Shown one piece after another: positions 17,147 to 25,438 of a stretch of 64,000 bases of DNA. Both the position numbers and the translations under genes were made by a program. How positions within the stretch are numbered: the stretch's first letter is position 1; each line of letters starts with the position of its first letter. Below the pieces are notes generated by a model. It was not told the origin of the DNA and ran no database searches. It saw only the letters and a program-made list of their open reading frames with translations. This DNA is from Pseudomonas sp. RIT-562 (GTDB lineage: Bacteria > Pseudomonadota > Gammaproteobacteria > Pseudomonadales > Pseudomonadaceae): positions 209,078 through 273,077 of the forward strand of contig NZ_JAPJIV010000005.1 in assembly GCF_026241895.1 (NCBI RefSeq). The letters run 5' to 3'.

Positions 17147-17658
17147 TGTCCCAATGAGGTGGCGGTGATCAAGACGGGGTAGTGCAAAATCTGCAGGCGG
17201 GTGGCGATGTCGTTGCCGTTGACCGGCAGGATGGTGATGTCTGGAGCGGCTGCGCGAATTCGGGCCAGGGCTTCAGTGTCGGCTACTTCGACGGCGAGGC
17301 CAGCCGCGCCCATTTCCTGCAGTTCAGCAGCGCGCTGACGCAGCCAAGTCAGCGACAGGGGATCGTCACCGACCAGAAAAAATGGCCGCAAGCCCGGCAT
17401 GTTCAGGGCGCGATACGTGATCTGGCCGGGGCTCAAGTGGGGGCTACGGATGGGCAGTATCCAGGCTTCATCGGCAAACGTGGACAGGTCCGCATGCATG
17501 GCCCGATCAGGCTGGATCTTGTTGTTTATTAGCGGCCTGGCAACTTGAAAATGGTGTCGGGTGAAGTCGCTAGGCTGATCCCCGGCTACGGTCAGTTCCG
17601 GCTGGGCGAAAGATACCAAAAGCAGGATGAAATAACAGGCGATGGGGATTCGCTTCAT
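17143..17658 (-). CDS. Integrating conjugative element protein, TIGR03765 (PFL_4695) family
   Basis: A 171-residue exported protein. Residues 1-24 (MKRIPIACYFILLLVSFAQP...) form a signal peptide. The mature part has the conserved LSPGQITYRALNMPGLRPFFLVGDDPLS stretch and ends in DITILPVNGNDIATRL. It is a small periplasmic protein of unknown biochemical role, always next to traD and the SLT transglycosylase in these elements. The ATG at 17658 is fixed by a 4-nt overlap with the transglycosylase stop; residues further upstream are an artefact of the overlapping gene. Confidence 0.88.
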   Translation of the reverse strand: MKRIPIACYFILLLVSFAQPELTVAGDQPSDFTRHHFQVARPLINNKIQPDRAMHADLSTFADEAWILPIRSPHLSPGQITYRALNMPGLRPFFLVGDDPLSLTWLRQRAAELQEMGAAGLAVEVADTEALARIRAAAPDITILPVNGNDIATRLQILHYPVLITATSLGQ

Positions 17659-18203
17659 GGTGGTGTGCCCTGTTTGAAAGAAACCAGCAACCGTTCGAGT
17701 TGCCGGGAAAAGCCGGCGCGGTAACGCGCGGCCGGCGTTCCTCCTGCCGGGCGGTGATATCGGCCGGCAGCTGATACCCAATCACCGGTGGTGGCGTGAT
17801 GCTCCTGCAACAGCGCGGCGGTCACGGCGAGATTTCGGTAAGGGTCAAGGGCTTCGCAGGGGCTGGAATAACGTTGCCCGTGGTAACCCAGGTTGGTTTG
17901 TCCAAGACCGACATCGACCCGCTTGGCGTCATGTCGCGCGAGCGCCTGAAGTAAGGCGTGACAGGCGGCCTGGCGAGTGGCGAAGCGGTAGGGTATTCCG
18001 GCGATGTTCAGGGTCCAGGGCCAGGGCAGCAATCGACCACGGACGTGGATACCACTCTCCTGCAGGGCAATTGCGAATAGCACCATAGAAGGGATGTCGG
18101 CGTCATGCGCCGCCAATTGATAGGCCGGAGGCGGAAGTTGGTCGGCCTGGACGGCGAGCACCGTCAGCACCAGCGCAAGACCACTCAGTCGAGGCGTTGC
18201 CAT
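17655..18203 (-). CDS. Lytic transglycosylase with SLT domain (conjugation-associated)
   Basis: A 182-residue exported lysozyme-like enzyme with a signal peptide at residues 1-20. The catalytic glutamate is in the ALQESGIHVRG context near residue 49. The later GLGQTNLGYHG segment (near 100) and LDPYRNLAVTAALL segment (near 118) are standard SLT-domain signatures. It cuts peptidoglycan locally to let the transfer channel through, the VirB1/Orf169 role. It overlaps TIGR03765 by 4 nt and TIGR03759 by 19 nt. Confidence 0.9.
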   Translation of the reverse strand: MATPRLSGLALVLTVLAVQADQLPPPAYQLAAHDADIPSMVLFAIALQESGIHVRGRLLPWPWTLNIAGIPYRFATRQAACHALLQALARHDAKRVDVGLGQTNLGYHGQRYSSPCEALDPYRNLAVTAALLQEHHATTGDWVSAAGRYHRPAGGTPAARYRAGFSRQLERLLVSFKQGTPP

Positions 18204-18904
18204 TGTCCATTCACCTGTTGAAATGTGGCAGGCATTGGCCCCGGGGCACCCAGGCTGAACCAGCGACCACGGTCATGGTTCAGGGTGATCTGCCGGCGTT
18301 GAACCTTGACGGGATCGATGCCCGCTTGCCGAGCCCAGCTACGGACGCGTTCATCCTCGCCTTGGCTGCCCACCAGGTAGATATCGAACGCCGTGTCGCT
18401 GCTTTGCAGACGCTGGGCTTCGGCGGTACACGCTGAGCAGTGGTCCTCCACAAATAGAGCCTGGCGCGGCGCGGCCGCTGAGCTGATAGGGGGCGGGGAT
18501 GCCATGCCCTGGATCGGTAGCAGCCCGGGAAACAGCTTGGTCCAGGCCGCGGCGTAAGCGTTTTGGTAGGCCAACTCGCGCTCGGCGCGTTTGGCTTCCA
18601 GCGCTACCTGTAATTCGGCATAGCGCTGGCGCTCTTGGTCGGTCTGGGCCTCAACCCCGAGCGCGGTCAACGGATCGAGGTTCGGGCTCCAGAAACCGCG
18701 TGGGCCGGATTGGATCTGTTCGAAGCGCGTCCACTCCTGCCCCGTCAGGCCCCAGCTCGCTGCCTGTTCAGAGTCAGAGCGCCCCAGCGGAGCAGACTGC
18801 GTGTCCTGGGTCTGTGACTGTGTCGTGACGGGGTTGCCCATCGCAGCGTCCATGGCCAGTAGCGAAGCGAGACAGACGACGGTGGGCAGTAGCGCTCTGT
18901 TCAT
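18185..18904 (-). CDS. Integrating conjugative element protein, TIGR03759 (PFL_4693) family
   Basis: A 239-residue exported protein. The signal peptide is at residues 1-23 (ending AAMGN). The conserved core is WGLTGQEWTRFEQIQSGPRG near residue 51, then a helical LQVALEAKRAERELAYQNA region. A C-terminal thioredoxin-like part carries CSAC (about 157-160) followed by FDIYLVGSQG. The CxxC pair suggests a periplasmic thiol role. It belongs to the coupling-protein block and is co-transcribed with the SLT transglycosylase. Confidence 0.88.
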   Translation of the reverse strand: MNRALLPTVVCLASLLAMDAAMGNPVTTQSQTQDTQSAPLGRSDSEQAASWGLTGQEWTRFEQIQSGPRGFWSPNLDPLTALGVEAQTDQERQRYAELQVALEAKRAERELAYQNAYAAAWTKLFPGLLPIQGMASPPPISSAAAPRQALFVEDHCSACTAEAQRLQSSDTAFDIYLVGSQGEDERVRSWARQAGIDPVKVQRRQITLNHDRGRWFSLGAPGPMPATFQQVNGQWQRLD

Positions 18905-18913
18905 GATCGCTTC

Positions 18914-19585
18914 TCAAGGGAGGTGCACGGTCTGGTCTGGCTGAGCGGCCACCGCGAAGATGGCTGAGTTCGGCTCCAGCACTTTCAGGTACCAGGCTCC
19001 GAGCTGCTCGCCGCTATGCAGCAGCCGAACATCTATGAGAGAGCGACTGTCATGAGGTGCGACTGCCAAAAAGCGCTCACCACCACGGGATTCGACCCCC
19101 AACACCGAGAACGGTGGCGAGAGCGGGACGGGCTTGGGGCGAGCGGTCTTTTTCGGTTTAGTCGCGGAAGGCGACGGCGGTGGGGGTGATGGCTGGGTCT
19201 TGTGCTCCTGGAACTGCTGCTCGACCTGTTCAAGGTGTGCGCGCAGCGCTGTCAGTTCTGCCACGGTGGCGCGGGCTGCCAGACCATCGCGCAGCTCCTG
19301 TATTTCTTGCGCCCACTGATCCAGCATCGGATCGAGGGTATTGGCCTGTTGCTCACTAGTATCGACCATCTGCTTCAGGTCTTTCAGCGCGTACTGCAGC
19401 TTCTCTTGTGCATCCTTGAGGGCGCTTGAATCATGTTGCAGGGTGTCCAAAGTTTGTCGGTATTGCGTGTCCGTGCTCTGCAGTTTTGCCATGCGTTGAT
19501 ACTGGTTATACAAACCACCGCTCAGCCCGGCGACCGCCAGGCAAAGGAGCCCGATGATGAGGGTTTGAAACGTTGAGGCTTTCAT
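18914..19585 (-). CDS. ICE membrane-anchored coiled-coil protein, function unknown
   Basis: A 223-residue protein with one N-terminal membrane anchor (about residues 8-28) and a long coiled coil (about 30-128). A proline/lysine-rich linker (QPSPPPPSPSATKPKK) leads to a compact C-terminal domain beginning PFSVLGVESRGGERFLAV that ends LEPNSAIFAVAAQPDQTVHLP. That plan is like bitopic assembly proteins of type IV pili and secretion systems. It lies between the PilL-N lipoprotein gene (4-nt overlap) and TIGR03759, so a role linking the ICE pilus region to the transfer machine is likely. I do not know a named family for it. Confidence 0.8.
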   Translation of the reverse strand: MKASTFQTLIIGLLCLAVAGLSGGLYNQYQRMAKLQSTDTQYRQTLDTLQHDSSALKDAQEKLQYALKDLKQMVDTSEQQANTLDPMLDQWAQEIQELRDGLAARATVAELTALRAHLEQVEQQFQEHKTQPSPPPPSPSATKPKKTARPKPVPLSPPFSVLGVESRGGERFLAVAPHDSRSLIDVRLLHSGEQLGAWYLKVLEPNSAIFAVAAQPDQTVHLP

Positions 19586-20124
19586 GACCGCGCCTCCGAT
19601 TGATGGGGCAAGACGGGTGTAATCAGCGCGACACCGGCATCCGTTTTCTGCTGTTCGAAGCAGACCGAACGGCTGACTTCATCGGTCGTGAGTTGCCAGG
19701 CGGGGCCAGCCAGCACTTGTAGCGCGCGGCGCAAAGGGATTGGACCAAGCCGGTAATGGGCTGCAGGCAGAGGCCGGGTAAACAGCAACTTCACCGACGC
19801 AGTAACGGGGCAGAGCGAATAGCCCGAGCGCTGCAATACGTACTGCAACGCATCCTGCACTGAGGGGTTTAGGCTGGACGGGATGTTCACTTCAATGATT
19901 TGAGCGAGAAGATAGCGTTGTTCCGTGGTGGGCTCGGTGCTGACCAGCGTATAGCGGCCATAGCGGAGTTCTGTCGGATGGTTTCCTTCCGCTGTGTCCC
20001 TCGAAAGCTGGGCCCGATTGGAGCCACTGTCGATCTCTGGATGGGTTGGCAATGTATTGGGGATTTGCGCGGTGCAGGCGCTCAACAAACCCAGCAGGCA
20101 GACAGGCGTGAAAAAACGCTCCAT
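19582..20124 (-). CDS. PilL-type lipoprotein of ICE (TIGR03748 family, PFGI-1 class PilL N-terminal domain)
   Basis: A 180-residue protein with a lipobox (LLSAC, Cys about 17). The mature part has RYGRYTLVSTEPTTEQRYLLAQIIEVNIPSSL and a PilL_N domain with VQDALQYVLQRSGYSLCP. In PFGI-1 elements this lipoprotein heads a type IVb pilus cluster; here no other pil genes follow, only the transfer genes, so it appears as the lone conserved remnant or a core component on its own. It is the first gene of the leftward block that ends at traD/TIGR03747. Confidence 0.85.
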   Translation of the reverse strand: MERFFTPVCLLGLLSACTAQIPNTLPTHPEIDSGSNRAQLSRDTAEGNHPTELRYGRYTLVSTEPTTEQRYLLAQIIEVNIPSSLNPSVQDALQYVLQRSGYSLCPVTASVKLLFTRPLPAAHYRLGPIPLRRALQVLAGPAWQLTTDEVSRSVCFEQQKTDAGVALITPVLPHQSEARS

Positions 20125-20230
20125 GGAAAAAACCTCATGACAGATTCAGTGCAAAACCTGACATGAGGTGAAGGAGCAACTCAGTGAGAAAGTTGATTCA
20201 AGGCGGGTCGTGTTAACGCTGAACGCGTTG

Positions 20231-20986
20231 CTATTCATCAAAAATAGCGAGCCCATTCAAGACGGCAGCGTCGGGGTCGAAGATCAACAATCTCGCATCC
20301 GCCAATGCCGCCAGGTACAGTACGTTGACTAGGACTTCCGGTGTGCCTGCGTCGAGTTGCTCTTGTCTCAAGCTTGAATAACGTTTGCCCTCAATGTTCA
20401 GCAAGTTTTCGTCCGTCCATGGCGTGCCAATCAGCTTGCAACTGATGCCGCAGCAATCCGGCAACTCGAAAAGCTCGAACAAAAGGCCGGTTTGCCTCGG
20501 AGCGGAGTTACTTGCCCATCCTTCCAGATAGAACATCGCTTCTTCAGGAAGGTGTGCGGTACTGATCTCCCAGGCTCGACTGTAGTGCCCCGTTTCGAAG
20601 CTCAAGCGATGGACCATGGCTTGGGCTTCTTCCAGGGAGTACAGATCGCCGAGGTGATGCCGCTCGTTGAGCATGTCGCCCATCACGGCGTAGATCACTT
20701 GGCGCACCAACCCGGTGGACTGGCAGCGTTCATCTAATTCATCCAATTCATCCGGAATGGATTGGCCTTCGCTGATCAAGGCGAAATCGTCATTGAACAG
20801 GCAGGTGAACAGTTGCAGCTCATTGTCGGGCAGATGTGCTTGTGAGTCGTGCACTGGTCGAACGCAGGGAGGGCAGTCGTTTTCGTAGGTGATCAGTAGC
20901 AGCCGTTCGATATGAAGGTTGTCGTAGCCGCGAGCAAATGGGGTTGAGGCCATCAGCAGAGCTGGGGCTTGGTGTGCGGGGTTCAT
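20231..20986 (-). CDS. Conserved ICE hypothetical protein, acidic
   Basis: A 251-residue acidic soluble protein starting MNPAHQAPALLMASTPF. It contains several cysteines (CPPC near residue 39; ELPDCCGISC near 184) and no membrane segment. I do not recognise its function. It lies 52 nt after the RadC-like gene and behind a hairpin (21014-21031), which suggests partly separate expression, and genes of similar size sit beside radC in many ICEs. The ATG at 20986 has GGAGA a few bases upstream; the frame upstream of it does not look coding. Confidence 0.75.
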   Translation of the reverse strand: MNPAHQAPALLMASTPFARGYDNLHIERLLLITYENDCPPCVRPVHDSQAHLPDNELQLFTCLFNDDFALISEGQSIPDELDELDERCQSTGLVRQVIYAVMGDMLNERHHLGDLYSLEEAQAMVHRLSFETGHYSRAWEISTAHLPEEAMFYLEGWASNSAPRQTGLLFELFELPDCCGISCKLIGTPWTDENLLNIEGKRYSSLRQEQLDAGTPEVLVNVLYLAALADARLLIFDPDAAVLNGLAIFDE

Positions 20987-21013
20987 GAGGGTTCTCCAGA
21001 ATGAAAATGAACA

Positions 21014-21031
21014 AGGCGCCCGAAGGCGCCT
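21014..21031 (-). terminator. UUCG-tetraloop hairpin after the RadC-like gene
   Basis: Read on the minus strand this is AGGCGCC-TTCG-GGCGCCT, a 7-bp GC stem closed by the very stable TTCG tetraloop, 8 nt after the RadC-like stop. TTGTTCATTTTC follows, which is moderately T-rich. It is a likely terminator or attenuator between the RadC-like gene and the 251-residue gene. Confidence 0.6.
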
Positions 21032-21038
21032 GTGAGGG

Positions 21039-21533
21039 TTAAAGCCAGCCGTATTCGGCAAGGGAGAGAGGACGACCTTCACCCACGATGAAGTGATCCA
21101 ATACACGCACTTCGATCAAGGCCAAGGCCTCCTTCAGCCGTGCGGTCAAGACGCGATCCGCCTGGCTGGGTTCTGTACAACCCGAGGGATGGTTGTGAAC
21201 CAAAATGGCGGCCGCAGCGTTATGCGCTAGGGAACGCTTAACGACTTGGCGGGGGTAAACGCTGGCGCCATCAATGCTGCCGTGAAAGAGGACTTCGAAT
21301 GCCAGCACCCGGTGCCTGGCATCGAGAAAGATCACACCGAAGACTTCATGCTCTTGTTGCGCAAGCTGCAGTTTTAGGTAGGAGGCAACAGTGTCAGGCG
21401 ACGTCAGGATAGGGCCGCGGGCGAACAGCCGACGATCCAGAATATGCTGCGCTTCGTCGATCAGCTGGTTTTCTTGGACAATGCGATCAGCCTCGAAATC
21501 CGAGGTCTCAATCAGTGTAAGTTGGGTGCTCAT
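21039..21533 (-). CDS. RadC-like JAB-domain protein of the ICE
   Basis: A 164-residue RadC-type JAB/MPN protein. The JAMM metal motif HNHPSG...SQAD is near residues 119-132, preceded by [32 protein letters not shown] and followed by VLDHFIVG. Such proteins are common ICE cargo near the replication and processing genes; their biochemical role is unclear despite the historic name DNA repair protein RadC. The N-terminal HhH domain of chromosomal RadC is absent. The ATG at 21533 has GGTACC/GGAGG just upstream. Confidence 0.88.
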   Translation of the reverse strand: MSTQLTLIETSDFEADRIVQENQLIDEAQHILDRRLFARGPILTSPDTVASYLKLQLAQQEHEVFGVIFLDARHRVLAFEVLFHGSIDGASVYPRQVVKRSLAHNAAAAILVHNHPSGCTEPSQADRVLTARLKEALALIEVRVLDHFIVGEGRPLSLAEYGWL

Positions 21534-21634
21534 GGCGGTACCTCCGAAGGGAACAATCAGGGGTACACGCCCGAGGGGAGTGGTATCCCCCAAGGTGGGT
21601 GTGGAGTCTTGGGCGTTAGCAGATGGCGCGCTGT

Positions 21635-21892
21635 TTACAGCCGAGTGAATCGGTGGCGTTGACCGTGTAGATGTGAACCACAGCCGTCGCAAGGCGATGG
21701 AGAAAAGGTTCTTATTCCCCAGCCGGCTTCGGGATCGAAGTCGGCACTGATGGGCATCAACCGAACTAGCTCACGATGTATCGCGGCGATGCGTTGTTCG
21801 ACCTCATCCTGCGAGTAATACAGCGATAAGGTGCTGTAGTCCTCGTAAGCTGTAGCGAACAGGCAGTCGTCGCAAAGCCAGAAGGATTCCAT
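21635..21892 (-). CDS. Small cysteine-rich ICE protein (zinc-ribbon-like)
   Basis: An 85-residue protein, [18 protein letters not shown] at the start, with a CDDC pair (residues 7-10) and a later [15 protein letters not shown] near the C-terminus. The paired cysteines and histidines suggest one zinc site. It is found between the DUF3577 gene and the RadC-like gene. No function is known to me. It is expressed behind a terminator-like hairpin (21919-21940), so translation may be from a processed or attenuated transcript. Confidence 0.72.
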   Translation of the reverse strand: MESFWLCDDCLFATAYEDYSTLSLYYSQDEVEQRIAAIHRELVRLMPISADFDPEAGWGIRTFSPSPCDGCGSHLHGQRHRFTRL

Positions 21893-21918
21893 AATGGTCC
21901 CCTGTGCTGATTGAAGAA

Positions 21919-21940
21919 AAGGCGCTCGACGGAGCGCCTT
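21919..21940 (-). terminator. Rho-independent terminator after the DUF3577 gene
   Basis: On the minus strand this is a 9-bp stem AAGGCGCTC / GAGCGCCTT with a 4-nt loop, followed directly by TTCTTC. It lies 23 nt after the DUF3577 stop and before the 85-residue gene. Stem and partial T-run fit an intrinsic terminator or attenuator. Confidence 0.65.
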
Positions 21941-21962
21941 GATGAGGAACATCGTGGACTGT

Positions 21963-22544
21963 TCAGGCGGACTGAACGGTACGGGTGGCATCACGGCGGG
22001 CCGTGCGCGGAGCGGGTGGAGATTCAGGTTCCACCCGAGCCTCTATTGGGTTTTCGGTATCCTCAACTTCGGCATCAGCCGACGGTGGGGATGGTTCACT
22101 GTTTGGCGCTTGCTCAGCAGGTGCTGTTGCTTCCTGCCTGGCGGGTGCTTTGTATTCGAACGTGCCGTTGATCTTGATCCAGTCGATGAACAGCAAACGA
22201 CCTTTCAGGCTGGCGCCCGGTTGGCCTTGTTTCTCGCCTTTCTCATAGAGAAACGGATCGATCCACAGGTCGCCGATACGGAACGACAGCAAGACCTTTT
22301 TCTCGGCGTTGACGGCGTCCATATAGAGACGAATCAAGCGTTCAGCTTCACCCCCAGCGACTTTGCAGTCGAAGCGGGTGTACTCCACCGCATCGGTGGC
22401 ACCGTGCAGGGCTGCGATATCGCAGGCAATGAATGGTTGGCCGCGGCGGACTTGGACTTCACGAACACGGTTGAGGTAGCCGATACCGACGGTGTGCAGG
22501 TTGAAGTAAGTGGTCGCTTCTTTGGATTGGTTGGCGTGGGCCAT
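21963..22544 (-). CDS. STY4534-family ICE replication protein (DUF3577)
   Basis: A 193-residue protein. The conserved DUF3577 body (residues 1-135) begins MAHANQSKEATTYFNLHTVG and includes YLNRVREVQVRRGQPFIACDIAALHG and RGRLLFIDWIKINGTFEYK-like sequence near the end of the domain. The C-terminal 55 residues are a low-complexity tail rich in alanine, proline and glutamate. The family belongs to the ICE DNA-processing set with ssb and topB. The long upstream gap (22545-23441) suggests its own promoter or a regulated leader. Confidence 0.87.
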   Translation of the reverse strand: MAHANQSKEATTYFNLHTVGIGYLNRVREVQVRRGQPFIACDIAALHGATDAVEYTRFDCKVAGGEAERLIRLYMDAVNAEKKVLLSFRIGDLWIDPFLYEKGEKQGQPGASLKGRLLFIDWIKINGTFEYKAPARQEATAPAEQAPNSEPSPPSADAEVEDTENPIEARVEPESPPAPRTARRDATRTVQSA

Positions 22545-22584
22545 GGTGGTTCTCCTGTTTCAAGGGGAAACGGCGACGCACAGT

Positions 22585-23419
22585 CCCTGATGGGGAAGTG
22601 AGCCCCCGTCAGGGTGGGTAAGGTGAAGAAGAGCGATGAACGACTCACCACCGGCAAGCCGATGACGATCAGAACGATGCGTCTGGCGGAATAACGGTGC
22701 AGCTGAGGAACGTCTGCGGTAGTGGTTAGCAGACATGGGGTAGTGGGCATTCATCACCGCTGAGGCGGTAACCGTGCGAGCTTCCGAACGCTGATCGCAC
22801 TTGGGTAAACCACCACGAACGTGGCGTAGCCTTGAAGGTTCAAGCTACCTGGGCTGGGCTGTCAACGACAGCAAACCACGCCCTTTGTATAAGCCTGTCA
22901 CAGGGGAGCGTCAAGACGCTGCAACCCGATTTTTTATAGCCGGAATACAGTGGCAGTCACTGGACTGAAGAAAGTGAAGAGTGGGCCTGACGGGATGCCA
23001 GTCGAGGAAGAAAAAAACCACCTTTGACGGTCTTACGCAGTCGACCAGCGCCTCGCAACACTTGGTTGAACTGCGCCATGATTCGCCAACCGACCCTTGT
23101 CGTGGCCTGGGTCGGAACATGCTGGCACGCATCCGCGCACAAAAGGTGCCCAGTGTTTCCCCGGCGGGCTCCGGGACTGAATACGATCGCCGAAGCGGAT
23201 GACCGCTGTTGCCGGGTAGAGGCAACAGTGGTCATCCGCCACCACGATCAGGTCAAGCACAAAACGGGAATGAAATCCCGCAGAAGAGAAGGCTCCGAAC
23301 TCGACGAGTTCGACCGAGCTACCCGGAGCAAATCGGTCTTGGGTCGCCATTGGCGATGATCCTGAGGCACTACAGCAGAGAGGGTGGGACGACGTCAAGG
23401 CAGAGAACGCACCGTTCTC
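22585..23419 (-). ncRNA. Highly structured non-coding region between topB and the DUF3577 gene
   Basis: The roughly 900 nt between the topB stop (23442) and the DUF3577 start (22544) hold no convincing gene but many perfect hairpins. Arms are at 22585-95/22604-14, 22712-17/22729-34, 22756-60/22765-69, 22774-79/22795-800, 22813-16/22821-24, 22826-36/22839-48, 22858-63/22867-72, 22907-12/22915-20, 23195-213/23221-39, 23265-69/23276-80, 23297-303/23305-11, 23312-17/23333-38, 23344-48/23352-56 and 23403-09/23413-19. That density suits a structured RNA or a transfer origin. The strand is given as minus because the neighbours read that way; hairpins alone do not fix it. Confidence 0.45.
23195..23239. 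other. 19-bp hairpin with GGGTAGA loop
   Basis: Arms 23195-23213 and 23221-23239 pair over 19 positions with one G-T wobble, closing a 7-nt loop GGGTAGA. Six bases of that loop (23214-23219) are complementary to CTACCC at 23319-23324, which lies in the loop of the neighbouring hairpin 23312-23338, so a kissing-loop contact is possible. Confidence 0.6.
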
Positions 23420-23441
23420 ATAATGATCGTCCCATGGAACA

Positions 23442-25409
23442 TCATGAGCGACGCGTATCTTTACTGATCGACACAGTGCCCTTGCAATCTGGGTAGTGGG
23501 AGCATGACCAGAACTGCCCTGATTTTCCTTTACGTCTACGCATCGAGGCATTGCAAATGGGGCAGGCCGGGCCGGCTTCGACAGGTACCGCCAAGGTGAG
23601 TGCGCCACAGTGTTCGACCAATTGTGCAATCCAGTTCGCCTGCTTGGCGACGAACGCATCAAGGGTCAGGCGTCCCGTTTCGATTTCGTCCAGGGCCTGT
23701 TCCCATATCGCGGTCATGCCCGGATCTGCGATTGCGGCGGGTACCGCCTCAATCAGGGTATGGGCCGCTGCGGAGGCCATTAAGGCGCGTTTTTTCTTCA
23801 GCAAGTAACCGCGATCAATCAACCCCTTGATGATGCCGGCTCGCGTGGCTTCGGTACCGATACCGGTAGTGTCCCGAAGTTTCTGTTTCAGGCGTGGGTC
23901 GTTGACCAGCTTGGCGACGTTTTTCATCGCCTTGATCAGATCGCCCTCGGTGAGTGGTTTGGGGGCGGCGGTGCGCATGGACTTGAGTTCGACGTCGTCC
24001 ACTGCGCACTGCGTGCCCTGTTGCAAGACGGGTAAGACTTGGGACTTGTGACTGGGTTCGTCCTCCTCGGTGTTTTCGGAGAGCAAGCCTTTCCAGCCCT
24101 GGACCAGGATCTGTTTGCCAACAGCGGTCAATCGTTTTTCGCCACATTCCAGTTCGACCTGGGTTCGATCAAACTCATGAGACGGAAGAAATTGCGCGAG
24201 GTAGTGGCTACGAATCAGTTCGTAGACTTGGCGTTCTTGTTCGGACATCCGCGCAAGGTTCGCCGGCTCGGTGGTGGGAATGATGCCGTGGTGCGCGGTG
24301 ACCTTGGCATCGTTCCACACGCGGGAGTGCAGTGATCGATCGAGTCTTCCGAATGCGGGCCGCAGGGTGGGATCGGTTTTGAGCAGGGCATCGAATACCC
24401 CAGATACCTCGTCGAACATACTCTCTGGCAAATAGCGGCAATCACTGCGCGGGTAGGTGGTTGCTTTGTAGGTTTCATACAGAGCCTGGGCGATATTCAG
24501 GACTTCCTGAACGCCGAGTCCCAACTTGCGCGAGCAGACTTCTTGCAGCGTGCTCAAGTCGAAGGGCAGGGGCGCCGCTTCGCGGAAATGCTCAGTCTGC
24601 AGCGAGAGTACTGTGGCGGTCTTGCTGCAAGAGATCGCTTGGACCGTTTGACTGGCAAGCGCCTGTTGCAGGCAACGACCCGCTTCGTCCTGTCCTGAGC
24701 TTGGCGGTAACCACGATGCGATGAATCGCTGACCCCTCGACGATAAGTGCACTTCAACGTTCCAGTAGGGCACCGGAACGAAACTGGCAATCGCACGATC
24801 CCGATCGACCACTAGGCGTAAAGTGGGTGTCTGTACGCGTCCAACCGACAGCACGCCGTCGTAGCCTGCCCGCCGACCGAGGAGGGTAAACAAACGACTG
24901 AGGTTCATGCCGATCAGCCAGTCAGCACGGCTGCGGGCGAGGGCTGAGTGATAGAGCGGGAAGGTCTCCTGACCAGACTTCAGCGAGGACAATGCTTTGC
25001 GAATCGACGCCTCGTTGAGTGCCGACAACCAGAGGCGCTGAACGGGGCCTCGATACTTGCAGAGTTCCAGTAACTCGCGGGCAATCATTTCACCTTCGCG
25101 GTCGGCGTCGGTCGCGATGACGACGGTGGTGGCTTTACTGAGCAGGCGCTTGATGACTTTGAACTGTGCCGCAGTCTTGGGTTTGACCTCGACCTGCCAC
25201 TGCGCGGGAATGATCGGTAGATGATCTAACGACCAACTCTTGAAGTGTTCACCATAAGCTTCAGGCGGTGCTGTCTCCAGCAGGTGACCGATACACCAGG
25301 TGACGGTTGTCTCGGGTGCGATTAGGCAGCCATCGCTGCGCCGGCTGGCTCCGAGAACTTTGGCGATGTCACGACCTTGGGAAGGTTTCTCGCAGAGGAA
25401 GAGGCGCAT
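23442..25409 (-). CDS. topB: DNA topoisomerase III (ICE-borne TopB/TraE)
   Basis: A 655-residue type IA topoisomerase. The Toprim domain begins MRLFLCEKPSQGRDIAKVLG and holds TDADREGEMIARELLE near residue 100. The catalytic tyrosine is in the TTYPRSDCRYLPE context near residue 317, with LSVGRVQTPTLRLVVDRD before it and AHHGIIPT after. A C-terminal zinc ribbon (CPIC...WSCSHYPDC) ends the protein. It would resolve DNA topology during ICE excision or transfer replication. A hairpin directly before the ATG overlaps its ribosome-binding site. Confidence 0.93.
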   Translation of the reverse strand: MRLFLCEKPSQGRDIAKVLGASRRSDGCLIAPETTVTWCIGHLLETAPPEAYGEHFKSWSLDHLPIIPAQWQVEVKPKTAAQFKVIKRLLSKATTVVIATDADREGEMIARELLELCKYRGPVQRLWLSALNEASIRKALSSLKSGQETFPLYHSALARSRADWLIGMNLSRLFTLLGRRAGYDGVLSVGRVQTPTLRLVVDRDRAIASFVPVPYWNVEVHLSSRGQRFIASWLPPSSGQDEAGRCLQQALASQTVQAISCSKTATVLSLQTEHFREAAPLPFDLSTLQEVCSRKLGLGVQEVLNIAQALYETYKATTYPRSDCRYLPESMFDEVSGVFDALLKTDPTLRPAFGRLDRSLHSRVWNDAKVTAHHGIIPTTEPANLARMSEQERQVYELIRSHYLAQFLPSHEFDRTQVELECGEKRLTAVGKQILVQGWKGLLSENTEEDEPSHKSQVLPVLQQGTQCAVDDVELKSMRTAAPKPLTEGDLIKAMKNVAKLVNDPRLKQKLRDTTGIGTEATRAGIIKGLIDRGYLLKKKRALMASAAAHTLIEAVPAAIADPGMTAIWEQALDEIETGRLTLDAFVAKQANWIAQLVEHCGALTLAVPVEAGPACPICNASMRRRKGKSGQFWSCSHYPDCKGTVSISKDTRRS

Positions 25410-25413
25410 AAGA

Positions 25414-25438
25414 CTGCTCCGGATGGGGTCCGGAGCAG
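25414..25438 (-). promoter_or_regulatory. Hairpin that covers the topB ribosome-binding site
   Basis: A perfect 10-bp stem (25414-25423 with 25429-25438, 5-nt loop) ends 4 nt before the topB ATG. The GGAG ribosome-binding site of topB (25417-25420, 7 nt from the ATG) is inside the 3' arm on the mRNA. If the stem forms, topB translation would be low until it is opened by a ribosome, protein or alternative structure. Confidence 0.6.

Noticed and set aside
22911..23662. Several overlapping open frames of 70-200 codons between topB and the DUF3577 gene
   Set aside because: Arginine/serine-rich with no family features, on both strands, passing through hairpins and into topB; typical spurious frames in GC-rich DNA.
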